Source: Clostridiales bacterium (GTDB lineage: Bacteria > Bacillota > Clostridia > Caldicoprobacterales > UBA3941). Taken from it: DNA of 52,709 bases. The notes under the pieces were generated by a model that had not been told where the DNA came from, ran no database searches, and saw only the letters and a program-made list of their open reading frames with translations. The position numbers and the translations under genes were made by a program. How positions within the stretch are numbered: the first letter of the stretch is position 1; each line of letters begins with the position of its first letter. The DNA is taken from assembly GCA_012518535.1 (NCBI GenBank), contig JAAYRX010000027.1, positions 1 to 52,709 of the forward strand. The letters are read 5' to 3'. Below are positions 26,529-34,957 of this stretch, one piece after another.

Positions 26529-26731
26529 ACCCCTTTTTATGTGTTAAGTAACTTGTATCATAAATCTGACTGGTAAACCATATTAAGTTTACAATACTTT
26601 TTGTCATAATTCAATAAGCAAACCTTGCTGGTGCTATATAGCGATTAATACTACCTGTATGCTATAGCCTGCAGGTTATTCTTTCTGCACACTTGACAAG
26701 TCTGACTAAATGAACGGATAAAGGGTTGATT

Positions 26732-27352
26732 CTAACCTTCCGCCCCCTGATCATCAGTATCATTTTCTTGTGAATGATCGTCTTCAGTTATGCTTTCTAT
26801 CTCCAGCTTGCTACCCTTTACAGCACTCAAAACTATATCTTCACTATTATCAATTATGCTCAATTCTTCGGATACTTCCAAATCTCCTATCCTTATATTT
26901 CCTCCCTGCCTTAGGCCACGTACTGTAATATTGAGCTGAGGAGGGATATTTTGGGGTAAACCTTCCACCAGTACTGTGTCTTTTTGACGCTGTATAACAA
27001 TTCCTCTCCTGCTGGCCTCGTGATTGTCCTGTATCCTTATGGGTACATGGGCCTTAACCTTTTGTTTTTCATTTACCGCTTGAATATCCACATGAATTAT
27101 ATCTTTTGTAACCGGATCCCTTTGGACTTCCTTCACCCTAACAGGGCCCACATAACTCTCCATAGCGATTTCAAAAAGTACGCTGTTACCAGCCTGCTTA
27201 AGGAGGGAATTCAAGCTTTTACTCTCTATAATGACCTGAGATGTCTGAATATCTTTTCCATAAATTACACCGGGAGTGTATCCTTCTTTCCTAAGTTGAT
27301 GGGCCTTAATACCTGGGGCTCTTGTGTTAGCGATTAGGGTCCTCTTGGTCAT
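26732..27352 (-). CDS. rplY: 50S ribosomal protein L25 / general stress protein Ctc
   Basis: Binds 5S rRNA in the large subunit; the long two-domain form is called Ctc/TL5. The 206 residues show the L25 core (TRAPGIKAHQLRKEGYTPGVIYGKD, then PVRVKEVQRDPVTKDIIHVDIQAV) and the C-terminal beta domain (VPIRIQDNHEASRRGIVIQRQKDTVLVEGLPQNIPPQLNITV), ending in an acidic tail. The frame opens at 27394, but the AGGTG site 6 bases before the ATG at 27352 and alignment with other L25 N-termini favour 27352. Confidence 0.95.
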   Translation of the reverse strand: MTKRTLIANTRAPGIKAHQLRKEGYTPGVIYGKDIQTSQVIIESKSLNSLLKQAGNSVLFEIAMESYVGPVRVKEVQRDPVTKDIIHVDIQAVNEKQKVKAHVPIRIQDNHEASRRGIVIQRQKDTVLVEGLPQNIPPQLNITVRGLRQGGNIRIGDLEVSEELSIIDNSEDIVLSAVKGSKLEIESITEDDHSQENDTDDQGAEG

Positions 27353-27426
27353 ATATAACACCTGCCTTATAAATTCTGGCATTATTATCCCCAATAACCC
27401 TGGTTTTATTTAGATTGTCAGCAATA

Positions 27427-27461
27427 AGAAATAAAAAAGCTATGGGCTATGCCATAGCTTT
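27427..27461 (-). terminator. Intrinsic terminator downstream of ftsH
   Basis: A perfect 10-bp stem (AAAGCTATGG with CCATAGCTTT, 27436-27461) is followed by TTTATTTC on the minus strand. It lies about 110 bases after the ftsH stop. Confidence 0.85.
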
Positions 27462-27499
27462 CCATGATAAATAATCCCATATCCTGCGGGACTTTTTAT

Positions 27500-27562
27500 A
27501 CATCTGACAGCTATTCATTCTGTAGAATTACAATCAATTCTACCACTTAGCAAATCAGATGT
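27500..27562 (-). repeat. Nested inverted repeat in the ftsH 3' untranslated region
   Basis: An outer 8-bp stem (ACATCTGA 27500-27507 with TCAGATGT 27555-27562) encloses a perfect inner 8-bp stem (GTAGAATT 27522-27529 with AATTCTAC 27536-27543). It sits between the ftsH stop codon and the terminator and has no U tail of its own, so it is not simply a terminator. Confidence 0.6.
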
Positions 27563-27571
27563 ATTAGATAC

Positions 27572-29326
27572 TCACACGGCTTTTTTCACTAAATGATCCA
27601 ACTGTTCCTCATCTAAGGTTTCCTCTGCCAGCAGCCTTATAGCTATCTCCTTCAAGAGTGCCTTATTCTCTGTAAGCAGATCCTTTACCTCAATATAAAG
27701 GGCATCTAAAATTTTCTTTGCCTCATCCAAGAAATTATCCTGGACCTCCCTTATACCATTTTCATATAGTACGTCGTAGTTTAATAGTCCGGAGCTTTCT
27801 GACATTCCGAATCTCCTAACCATATCCGTCAACACACTTGTTGCCTTTTCCAAATCGTTAGAAGCCCCTGTGGTTATATTATCTTTTCCAAATACGATTT
27901 CTTCAGAGCAGCGCCCAGCCAACATAATCTTTATACTGTTTTCCATATCCCTCTTCTTGAAATACATACGGTTGGGCGGGATATTCATGCTAAAGCCACC
28001 GGCTCCTTTAGTGCTGGGTATTATGGTAACCCTGCTTACCCTGTTCTCAGGAGCAACCAATTTTGTAACAAGGGCGTGCCCTGCTTCATGATAGGCAGTA
28101 ATCTTCCTGTCCACTTCAGAAATTGAGCTTCTATCCATTTTTTCAAACCCAGCGATTACAGTATAAAAAGCTTTTTCTATATGGTCGTCTTCAATCATTC
28201 CGCTTCCTTCTTTTGCAGCCAGGATCGCTGCTTCGTTCATTAGATTTTCCAATTGTGCACCACTGAAATAAACGGTTTGCTGGGCCAGTTTTTCCAGATC
28301 GACCTCTTTGCTTATAGGCTTATTTTTGCTATGGAGCCCTAGAATTTTAATCCTGGCCTTGACATCCGGTAGACCTATCTCTATATGTCTGTCAAATCTG
28401 CCTGGTCTCAGAAGGGCCTCGTCCAATGTATCCAACCGATTGGTTGCCGCCACTACAACTATTCCCTCGTTTTCATTAAAACCTGACATCTCTGCCAGAA
28501 GGGCGTTTAGGGTCTGATCCCTTTCATCGTTACTTCTGCCATCCAAACCACCGTCCCGTTTTTTACCCAAGGCATCGATTTCATCTATAAAAATAACACA
28601 TTTTCCAACCTGTCTGGCTTTTTTGAACAGCTCTCTAACCCTTGAGGCTCCCACTCCCACATAAACCTGAACAAAATCTGATCCGGATACAGCATAAAAG
28701 GGAACGCCTGCCTCACCGGCTATTGCTTTTGCCAAAAGGGTCTTTCCGGTTCCTGGTGGACCATATAGGATCACGCCTCTTGGAAGCCTGGCTCCGTATT
28801 TGGAATATTTTTCGGGATTATGAATAAAATCAATCAGCTCTTCAACGCTGTGAACTGCCTCTTCATTTCCGGCTATATTTGAAAACTTTACTCTTACCGA
28901 CTCTTCCGGTTTTATGGACATACCGGAAACCTTGGAAGTTTTCCCCTTAGCTTGGGGTACCTTATTTGAAATATATAATAAACCACCAACCAGTAATCCC
29001 ATCATAACAGCATAACCGATTGTTTGGTTTAAAAATTCCCGTCCCCTAATCTCCTCCACTATAATGCCTTGTATCAACAGTTCCTCCTTAAATCCTTCCT
29101 TCCTGGGATTATCGGTTATAAACTCAGCATCATCCTTTAAAAAACCATGGATAGTTGGTCCATCATCCAGGTATACCTTTTCAACACGATTTTCTTGTAT
29201 TTCTTGTAAAAATTCTGTGTAAGACATTTTTTTGGGGGTTGATCTCCTATTTTGCCACACCCCGTATGTTAACAATAGAAGTATTCCTATAGCTACCACA
29301 GTGATAATTTTATACTTTTTGTTCAA
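27572..29326 (-). CDS. ftsH: FtsH-like ATP-dependent membrane zinc metalloprotease, short form
   Basis: Membrane-bound AAA+ protease. From a TTG start at 29326 (AGGGGAG 7 bases upstream) the protein has 584 residues: two N-terminal spans ([18 protein letters not shown] and [19 protein letters not shown]) around a small extracytoplasmic domain, Walker A GPPGTGKT at 189-196, Walker [10 protein letters not shown], the second region of homology [20 protein letters not shown], and the HEAGH zinc site at 413-417. The open frame extends to 29422 without a ribosome site. Oddities: the pore loop reads VYVG (Tyr222) where most FtsH have MFVG, and GRCSEE replaces GRAAEE, so this may be a specialised paralogue rather than the housekeeping copy. 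Confidence 0.93.
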   Translation of the reverse strand: MNKKYKIITVVAIGILLLLTYGVWQNRRSTPKKMSYTEFLQEIQENRVEKVYLDDGPTIHGFLKDDAEFITDNPRKEGFKEELLIQGIIVEEIRGREFLNQTIGYAVMMGLLVGGLLYISNKVPQAKGKTSKVSGMSIKPEESVRVKFSNIAGNEEAVHSVEELIDFIHNPEKYSKYGARLPRGVILYGPPGTGKTLLAKAIAGEAGVPFYAVSGSDFVQVYVGVGASRVRELFKKARQVGKCVIFIDEIDALGKKRDGGLDGRSNDERDQTLNALLAEMSGFNENEGIVVVAATNRLDTLDEALLRPGRFDRHIEIGLPDVKARIKILGLHSKNKPISKEVDLEKLAQQTVYFSGAQLENLMNEAAILAAKEGSGMIEDDHIEKAFYTVIAGFEKMDRSSISEVDRKITAYHEAGHALVTKLVAPENRVSRVTIIPSTKGAGGFSMNIPPNRMYFKKRDMENSIKIMLAGRCSEEIVFGKDNITTGASNDLEKATSVLTDMVRRFGMSESSGLLNYDVLYENGIREVQDNFLDEAKKILDALYIEVKDLLTENKALLKEIAIRLLAEETLDEEQLDHLVKKAV

Positions 29327-29534
29327 AATCTCACTCCCCTCTAACTTCCAAATGATTCCACCTGTACTCATATCATATAAAGACCTACTGCGATTCAAGT
29401 ATTGCAAAGATATATCATCCATAGATAAGGCTACGGTACTGTATTAGTCAGACAAGTGTCTGTAATGTACTGACACAGGTGTAAATGCAGTTTTATAATA
29501 TCATCATGGATTTCATTGGATGAAAATCCACAAG

Positions 29535-29563
29535 TCAAATAAAACGGCCATATTGACATGGCC
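29535..29563 (-). terminator. Terminator-like hairpin in the ftsH leader
   Basis: A 6-bp GC-containing stem (GGCCAT with ATGGCC, 29546-29563) is followed by GTTTTATTT on the minus strand. It lies between the strong minus promoter and ftsH, so it could work as an attenuator or end a very short RNA. Confidence 0.6.
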
Positions 29564-29597
29564 AGATTTAGTTTACATAATATCTTGATCCTATAAC

Positions 29598-29626
29598 ATT
29601 ATACAAAAACTCCGATATTTTGTCCA
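29598..29626 (-). promoter_or_regulatory. Sigma-A type promoter reading towards ftsH
   Basis: TGGACA (29621-29626), a 17-base spacer, TATAAT (29598-29603) on the minus strand. The same pair of hexamers with the same spacing precedes the TPR gene at 33063-33091. Confidence 0.75.
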
Positions 29627-29714
29627 TGGAATAGTGTACCAAGGACTCCTAATCAATACGCCTGGATAAGGCCACAGTCATAAGCGGCCTACCAAGTACC
29701 TACTTTAAAAATAC

Positions 29715-29742
29715 TTGTCATGTTATGGTTTATACATATAAA
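29715..29742 (+). promoter_or_regulatory. Promoter of the second PBP gene
   Basis: TTGTCA (29715-29720), a 16-base spacer, TATAAA (29737-29742) on the plus strand, about 60 bases before the PBP start codon. Confidence 0.6.
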
Positions 29743-29800
29743 TTATGGGAATAATAACTATAAATGCCAACACTTAATAAGCGTTTAAGGGGAGATTTAT

Positions 29801-32302
29801 ATGGGACAAAAGGATCCGGTTCCAACAAGGATTTCCAAAAGAGTCAATAATAGATCTAATAAATTGAAAAGGACGTTCAGGATAATCTTGGCTGTACCCC
29901 TTATAGGCCTGGCCGTATTGCTCACAGCTGCATCTTTTATATTGGGAGCAACCATAAGTACTTGGAAGGAATTGGACCTGGAAAAGCTGGAGAACATCCA
30001 ACAATCGTCTTTTATCTACGATTATAAAGATGAGAAAATTACCAACATTCATGGCAGTGAAAATCGTATTAAAGTATCCCTTTCGGATATACCCCAGCAT
30101 GTTCAGGATGCTTTTATCGCTACGGAAGATATACGTTTCTATAAGCATCCGGGTTTCGACATAAAGCGTCTTGCGTCCTCCTTGTGGCATAACATCAAGG
30201 CCAGAGCCTATGTACAAGGCGGCGGTACAATAACCCAGCAGGTGGTTCGCAATGCTTTCCTGTCACAAAAAAAAGTTATGAGCAGAAAGATTCAGGAAAT
30301 ATATCTAGCTTATCAACTGGAAAAGAAGTATTCCAAGGAGCAGATACTGGAAACCTATTTAAATCTAATCTACTTTGGTAAGGGGACCTATGGCCTTGAA
30401 ACAGCCTCCAATAGGTATTTTGGTAAATCTGTTAAGGACTTAAGCGTAGCAGAAGGAGCAATGCTGGCTGGTATTATAAAGAACCCGGGCCGTTATTCCC
30501 CCCTTATAGATAGGGAAAACTCAATGAAAAGGAAGGACTTGGTAATTGACTTAATGGTGAAAAACGGTTATCTTACCGCCTCGGAAGGGAAAAGTGCCAA
30601 GAAAGAATCCATAGATTTGGTAGAAACTCCGCCTACAAGCTATGTCCATAGTTATTTTATGGATATGGTTTTAAAGGAAGCAGCAGATATTCTAAAAGTA
30701 AAAGAAGAAACCCTATTCACCAATGGGTACAGGATCTATACTACCCTTGATAGGGATTTACAACAGTTTTCAGAGGAGCTTTTCGATAAAGATGAATATT
30801 TCCCCAAAAGCCCAGTAAGTGGAGAGACCTGTCAGGCTACCTTGGTAGTGCTCGATAGCTCTACCGGGGAAGTTCGGGCTCTTCTGGGGGGAAGATCAGA
30901 TGAAAAATCCATACGTAAGGCCTTCAACAGGGCAACCCAAGCCAGGCGGCAGCCAGGATCCGTCATCAAGCCACTGGTTGTATATGCCCCTGCTATAGAG
31001 AATTTTGGATATACCCCTGCAACCTTCGTTGAGGATGCTCCCATTACAATAGATAACTATACCCCGTCCAATTATGGAGGAAAAACCCGGGGTTGGGTAA
31101 CCATTCGGGAAGCGATAGCTGCCTCCATCAATATTCCGGCTGTAAAAGTCCTTCATGATATCGGTGTAAATACCGGTGTGTCCTTTGCAAAGGGATTGGG
31201 TATACCCTTTGCTGATGAAGACCAGAATCTATCCGTCGCCCTTGGTGGCTTTCACTATGGTATAAGCCCTATAGAATTGGCAAGAGCTTATATGGTATTC
31301 GCAGATAGGGGGAAATATAAGGAGTATACAACTGTCCGTAGAATTGAAGATCCCAGGGGATTGGTCGTTTACGAGTTTAATCCCCATAAAACACAATATG
31401 TCTCTGAGGATACAGCCTTTATAGTAAATAATATGTTGCAATCATCCGTTGAATGGCAGAGCGGAACAGCCAACAGATTGAAATCCCTTGGTATCCCCTT
31501 AGCTGCCAAAACCGGGACTGTACAGCTCCCCGACACTCAAGAGTTCAGAAAGATAGATGGTACTAAGGATACCTGGATTGCGGCATATAATCCGGATTAT
31601 GTAATAACGGTATGGTTGGGTTTTGATGAGACCACTTCCCAAAACTATTTACCTGCAAATGCCGTAGGAGGCTCTTTCTCAGCTGATATATCAAGAGAAG
31701 TACTGCAGCATCTCTATAAAAACCGGAAAGCAAATAATTTTGAAAAGCCCCTGAACGTATTGGAAGTGGAATTAGATGCGAAGGCTTTGAATGAAAGACA
31801 CCAGGCCTTATTGGCATCCCCTCTTACACCTCAAGACCAGGTAGTGCTTGAGTATTTCACAAGGGGTAATGTCCCGCGCCAGGAAACTGACTATTGGGTT
31901 ATTCCTGACCCTCCAAGAGATTTTGAGATAACCATTGCCCCAAGTGGATTCCCAACCATATCCTTTACATCAACCCAGTCCTTTGTGGTATATGATATAT
32001 ATAGATCCAATGGGGGGTTGGGTGCAACACCAGTACAACGCATAGAGCAGGGAAACCAGTCCAGGTTACAATGGACAGATATATCAGTAAATCCCAATGA
32101 GACATATAGCTACTATGTAGTAGCTACACACCCTGAAATTATCATGGATGGGATGCCTGTACAGAGCCAACCTACCCCTGTACTAACTCTTACAATCCCT
32201 AATATAGGCCATTCTGCCTCCATTGATGGCCAAGAGACAGAAGATACAGCACAGGACGGTCAACCAGAGGAGGACAATATAATATCAATCCAAATTCCCT
32301 AA
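29801..32302 (+). CDS. Class A penicillin-binding protein with C-terminal fibronectin-III-like domain
   Basis: Membrane-anchored bifunctional peptidoglycan synthase of 833 residues. One span (IILAVPLIGLAVLLTAASFILGA) is followed by a GT51 domain with catalytic Glu109 (FIATEDIRFYKHPG) and GGGTITQQVVRN, and a transpeptidase domain with Ser387-x-x-Lys (PGSVIKP), Ser442-Ile-Asn and Lys570-Thr-Gly. After about residue 690 comes a beta-rich segment (PDPPRDFEITIAPSGFPTISF ... YSYYVVATHPE) that looks like a fibronectin-III fold, then an acidic tail. AAGGGGAG precedes the ATG. Its last 18 bases overlap the convergent TPR gene. It differs from the PBP at 17999, which has the cysteine tail instead. Confidence 0.95.
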   Translation: MGQKDPVPTRISKRVNNRSNKLKRTFRIILAVPLIGLAVLLTAASFILGATISTWKELDLEKLENIQQSSFIYDYKDEKITNIHGSENRIKVSLSDIPQHVQDAFIATEDIRFYKHPGFDIKRLASSLWHNIKARAYVQGGGTITQQVVRNAFLSQKKVMSRKIQEIYLAYQLEKKYSKEQILETYLNLIYFGKGTYGLETASNRYFGKSVKDLSVAEGAMLAGIIKNPGRYSPLIDRENSMKRKDLVIDLMVKNGYLTASEGKSAKKESIDLVETPPTSYVHSYFMDMVLKEAADILKVKEETLFTNGYRIYTTLDRDLQQFSEELFDKDEYFPKSPVSGETCQATLVVLDSSTGEVRALLGGRSDEKSIRKAFNRATQARRQPGSVIKPLVVYAPAIENFGYTPATFVEDAPITIDNYTPSNYGGKTRGWVTIREAIAASINIPAVKVLHDIGVNTGVSFAKGLGIPFADEDQNLSVALGGFHYGISPIELARAYMVFADRGKYKEYTTVRRIEDPRGLVVYEFNPHKTQYVSEDTAFIVNNMLQSSVEWQSGTANRLKSLGIPLAAKTGTVQLPDTQEFRKIDGTKDTWIAAYNPDYVITVWLGFDETTSQNYLPANAVGGSFSADISREVLQHLYKNRKANNFEKPLNVLEVELDAKALNERHQALLASPLTPQDQVVLEYFTRGNVPRQETDYWVIPDPPRDFEITIAPSGFPTISFTSTQSFVVYDIYRSNGGLGATPVQRIEQGNQSRLQWTDISVNPNETYSYYVVATHPEIIMDGMPVQSQPTPVLTLTIPNIGHSASIDGQETEDTAQDGQPEEDNIISIQIP

Positions 32303-32971
32303 GGCCTCTTCAATGTCCTCCAAGGTAATGGCACTTAGGGGGGTAATGTTACATGTAAGGGCTTTGTTTAGCTTTTCCCTGGCTCTCTCTTTGTCTCCCT
32401 CCAGGGAATAAATAAGGCCCAGATAGTATAAGGTTACGGCTTGATCGTCCTTTTCTTCTTCAGCCCTTTCAAAGAAGTCCTTGGCCTTATCTACTTGCCC
32501 CATCCTGTAGTAGATTTGGCCCAGATTATCCAAAATAACCGGATCATCCTCATCGTATTCCAATCCCTCTAGGTTGTACTCCAAGGCTCGCTCCAAATCT
32601 CCTGAATGAATCAGGAGATAACCCAGGGTACCGTACACCCTTCCACTGCGATGTTTCCTATGTACTTCTTCCAGCATTTCTACAGCCACATCAATGTCTC
32701 CCAGCTTCCAATAGGCCAGGCTAATATTCATCTTGGCCATTGTTCTATGTTCTTCCTTAGCCGGTAGATCCGTCAGAACTGTGCTGAATAATTCTTTGGC
32801 TTTTTCAAAGTTTCCTTCTCTAAGCATTAATACTCCATAGGACAATAGGTAGTTTGGTTTGTATATACCTAGTTTTTCAGCCTTCTTATACATATCCACG
32901 GCTTTTTCAAATTTAGCCCTACTATGGTTATAGTATCCTAAAAAACCATACAGGTTACCCATAATAGACAT
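32285..32971 (-). CDS. Tetratricopeptide-repeat protein
   Basis: A 228-residue protein consisting of about six TPR-like helix pairs: for example FEKAVDMYKKAEKLG, NFEKAKELFSTVL, KLGDIDVAVEMLEEV, DLERALEYNLEGLEYDEDDPVILDNLGQIYYRMGQVDKAKDFFERAEE. TPR proteins are protein-binding scaffolds; no catalytic motif or clear signal peptide is present, though the first 17 residues are mildly hydrophobic. AAGGGATG stands 7 bases before the ATG. Its own promoter lies at 33063-33091. The 3' end overlaps the PBP gene by 18 bases in convergent orientation. Partner unknown. Confidence 0.85.
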   Translation of the reverse strand: MSIMGNLYGFLGYYNHSRAKFEKAVDMYKKAEKLGIYKPNYLLSYGVLMLREGNFEKAKELFSTVLTDLPAKEEHRTMAKMNISLAYWKLGDIDVAVEMLEEVHRKHRSGRVYGTLGYLLIHSGDLERALEYNLEGLEYDEDDPVILDNLGQIYYRMGQVDKAKDFFERAEEEKDDQAVTLYYLGLIYSLEGDKERAREKLNKALTCNITPLSAITLEDIEEALGNLD

Positions 32972-33062
32972 ATGACATCATCCCTTCATTTGATTAGAAA
33001 ACTGTTCTTATTCATCCGATTCTACATGATTTCGATAGTTATTGAGCCAATACCCAATCCAT

Positions 33063-33091
33063 ATTATATGGGTTTTAATCAAAAATGTCCA
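33063..33091 (-). promoter_or_regulatory. Sigma-A type promoter of the TPR gene
   Basis: TGGACA (33086-33091), 17-base spacer, TATAAT (33063-33068) on the minus strand, about 85 bases before the TPR start codon and just after the ABC transporter operon. Confidence 0.75.
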
Positions 33092-33106
33092 TATATGGTA
33101 AATTGC

Positions 33107-34957
33107 CTATGCGTTTGCAAATTGACTATTGTATAGGGATGTGTAGAAGCCATTTTTCTGTAGAAGCTCTTCATGACTACCGGTCTCTACAATATCCCCA
33201 TCTCTCATTACCAAAATCATATCCGCATCCCTAATGGTAGAAAGCCTATGGGCGATTATAAAGGATGTTTTACCCCGCATAAGGTTTTCCATAGCTCTTT
33301 GTATCAGTAGCTCGGTTCTTGTATCAACGGATGATGTCGCTTCATCCAATATCAATATCTTAGGGTTCGAAAGAATAGCTCTGGCGATGGTTAACAGCTG
33401 CTTTTGCCCTTGGGATATATTAGTGGCATCTTCATTAATGACCATATCGTATCCCTCTGGCAGAGTCAGTATAAACCTATGGGCATGGGCTGCCCTTGCA
33501 GCCTCAATAACTTCTTGATCCGTAGCATCAGGTCTCCCGTATCTAATGTTTTCCATTATGGTTCCGGAGAAAAGCCAGGTATCCTGAAGTACCATGCCAA
33601 ACATGCTCCTTAAGTCCTTTCTGGTAAAGGCTTTTATATCGTGCCCATCAATGCAAATCTTCCCACCGTCTACATCATAGAAGCGCATCAAAAGCTTTAC
33701 GATAGTAGTCTTACCTGCCCCTGTAGGTCCAACGATAGCTACTCTTTGGCCGGGCTTAATGTCCGCAGAAAAACCTTTTATAATGGTCTGATCCTCCTTG
33801 TAACCAAATCTAACCTTTTCAAAGGTCACTCTTCCCTCAATTCCATCTTGCTTATGGAAAGTAGCTATATCCTCCTCTTCCTCCTTTTCATCCAGGAATT
33901 CGAAGACCCGCTCTGCTGCTGCCACAGTAGACTGTAGTACATTGCTTATCTGAGCCAGTTGATTGACCGGTTGGGTAAAATTTCTTATATATTGAATGAA
34001 GGACAGTATATCCCCTACTTCTATTACTTTTCTTACTGCAAGCCATCCCCCTAAAATGGAAACTACCACATATCCTAAATTACCGATGAACACCATAATC
34101 GGCATCATCATACCCGACAAAAACTGGGACTTCCACGCAGAATCATAGAGCTCTCCGTTAATCTTGTCAAACTCTTCAATAACCTGCTCCTCTGCATTGA
34201 ATGCCTTCATGATATTATGGCCACCGTATACCTCTTCAATATGTCCATTGACATATCCAAGGTTCCTCTGCTGCGCTACAAAATATTTTTGAGATCTTTT
34301 TACTACCATCATGACCAATGCCATGGATATAGGAAGCATTAAGATGGCTGCCACGGTCATTTCCCAACTAATTGATATCATCATAATCAGCACGCCTATA
34401 AGAGTTGTTCCTGATGTTATTACTTGACTGGTGCTTTGACTTAAGGACTGACTGACTGTATCCACATCATTGGTAACCCTGGATAAGACCTCCCCATGGG
34501 TCACGGTATCAAAATACTTTAGGGGGAGCCTGTTTACCTTTTGGGATATTTCCTGTCTTAAATTATAGGATATCTTCTGGGCAACACCGGTAACTATAAA
34601 GCCCTGTACAAAGGAGAACAGCGCAGATAAGAGATACAGACCAATAAGGATAAGAATAATGTTCCCAAGATATCCAAAATCAATGCCACCACCTGGAAGT
34701 CCTGCTATCCTTGCTACCAATCCTTCGAATATATTGGTAGTCGCTTTCCCTAGTATCTTTGGTCCTACTATAGAAAAGGCTGAGCTACCTATCGCAAAAA
34801 TTATCACTACAACCAGCTCTATTCGGAAAGGTTTTAAATACCTGATAAGCTTGGCAAAGGTCTCCTTAAAGTTTTTGGGTTTCTCGAAGGGCCCTGAATC
34901 CCTACCAGTTCCATCCCTCATCCTCCCGTGTCTTCTTCTTTTCCTCTGTTCACTCAT
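33107..34957 (-). CDS. ABC exporter subunit with canonical ATP site motifs (permease-ATPase fusion)
   Basis: One half of a heterodimeric multidrug-type exporter (compare the BmrCD and TM287/288 pairs). The 616 residues start with a basic tail, then six membrane spans (for example IELVVVIIFAIGSSAFSIVGP, IILILIGLYLLSALFSFVQGFIV) and a nucleotide-binding domain with Walker A GPTGAGKTT, Q-loop VLQDTWLFSGTI, signature ISQGQKQ and Walker B ILILDEATSSVD with the catalytic Glu present. An AGGAGG site precedes the ATG, which overlaps the stop of the partner gene by 4 bases. Substrate cannot be read from sequence. Confidence 0.93.
   Translation of the reverse strand: MSEQRKRRRHGRMRDGTGRDSGPFEKPKNFKETFAKLIRYLKPFRIELVVVIIFAIGSSAFSIVGPKILGKATTNIFEGLVARIAGLPGGGIDFGYLGNIILILIGLYLLSALFSFVQGFIVTGVAQKISYNLRQEISQKVNRLPLKYFDTVTHGEVLSRVTNDVDTVSQSLSQSTSQVITSGTTLIGVLIMMISISWEMTVAAILMLPISMALVMMVVKRSQKYFVAQQRNLGYVNGHIEEVYGGHNIMKAFNAEEQVIEEFDKINGELYDSAWKSQFLSGMMMPIMVFIGNLGYVVVSILGGWLAVRKVIEVGDILSFIQYIRNFTQPVNQLAQISNVLQSTVAAAERVFEFLDEKEEEEDIATFHKQDGIEGRVTFEKVRFGYKEDQTIIKGFSADIKPGQRVAIVGPTGAGKTTIVKLLMRFYDVDGGKICIDGHDIKAFTRKDLRSMFGMVLQDTWLFSGTIMENIRYGRPDATDQEVIEAARAAHAHRFILTLPEGYDMVINEDATNISQGQKQLLTIARAILSNPKILILDEATSSVDTRTELLIQRAMENLMRGKTSFIIAHRLSTIRDADMILVMRDGDIVETGSHEELLQKNGFYTSLYNSQFANA

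Larger units (their letters stand above)
29327..29800. other. Divergent intergenic region between ftsH and the second PBP gene
   Basis: It holds a minus-strand promoter (29598-29626), a minus-strand terminator hairpin only about 30-50 bases downstream (29535-29563), and a plus-strand promoter (29715-29742). A 14-base palindrome CAGACAAGTGTCTG lies at 29449-29462. No gene is visible. Confidence 0.6.
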
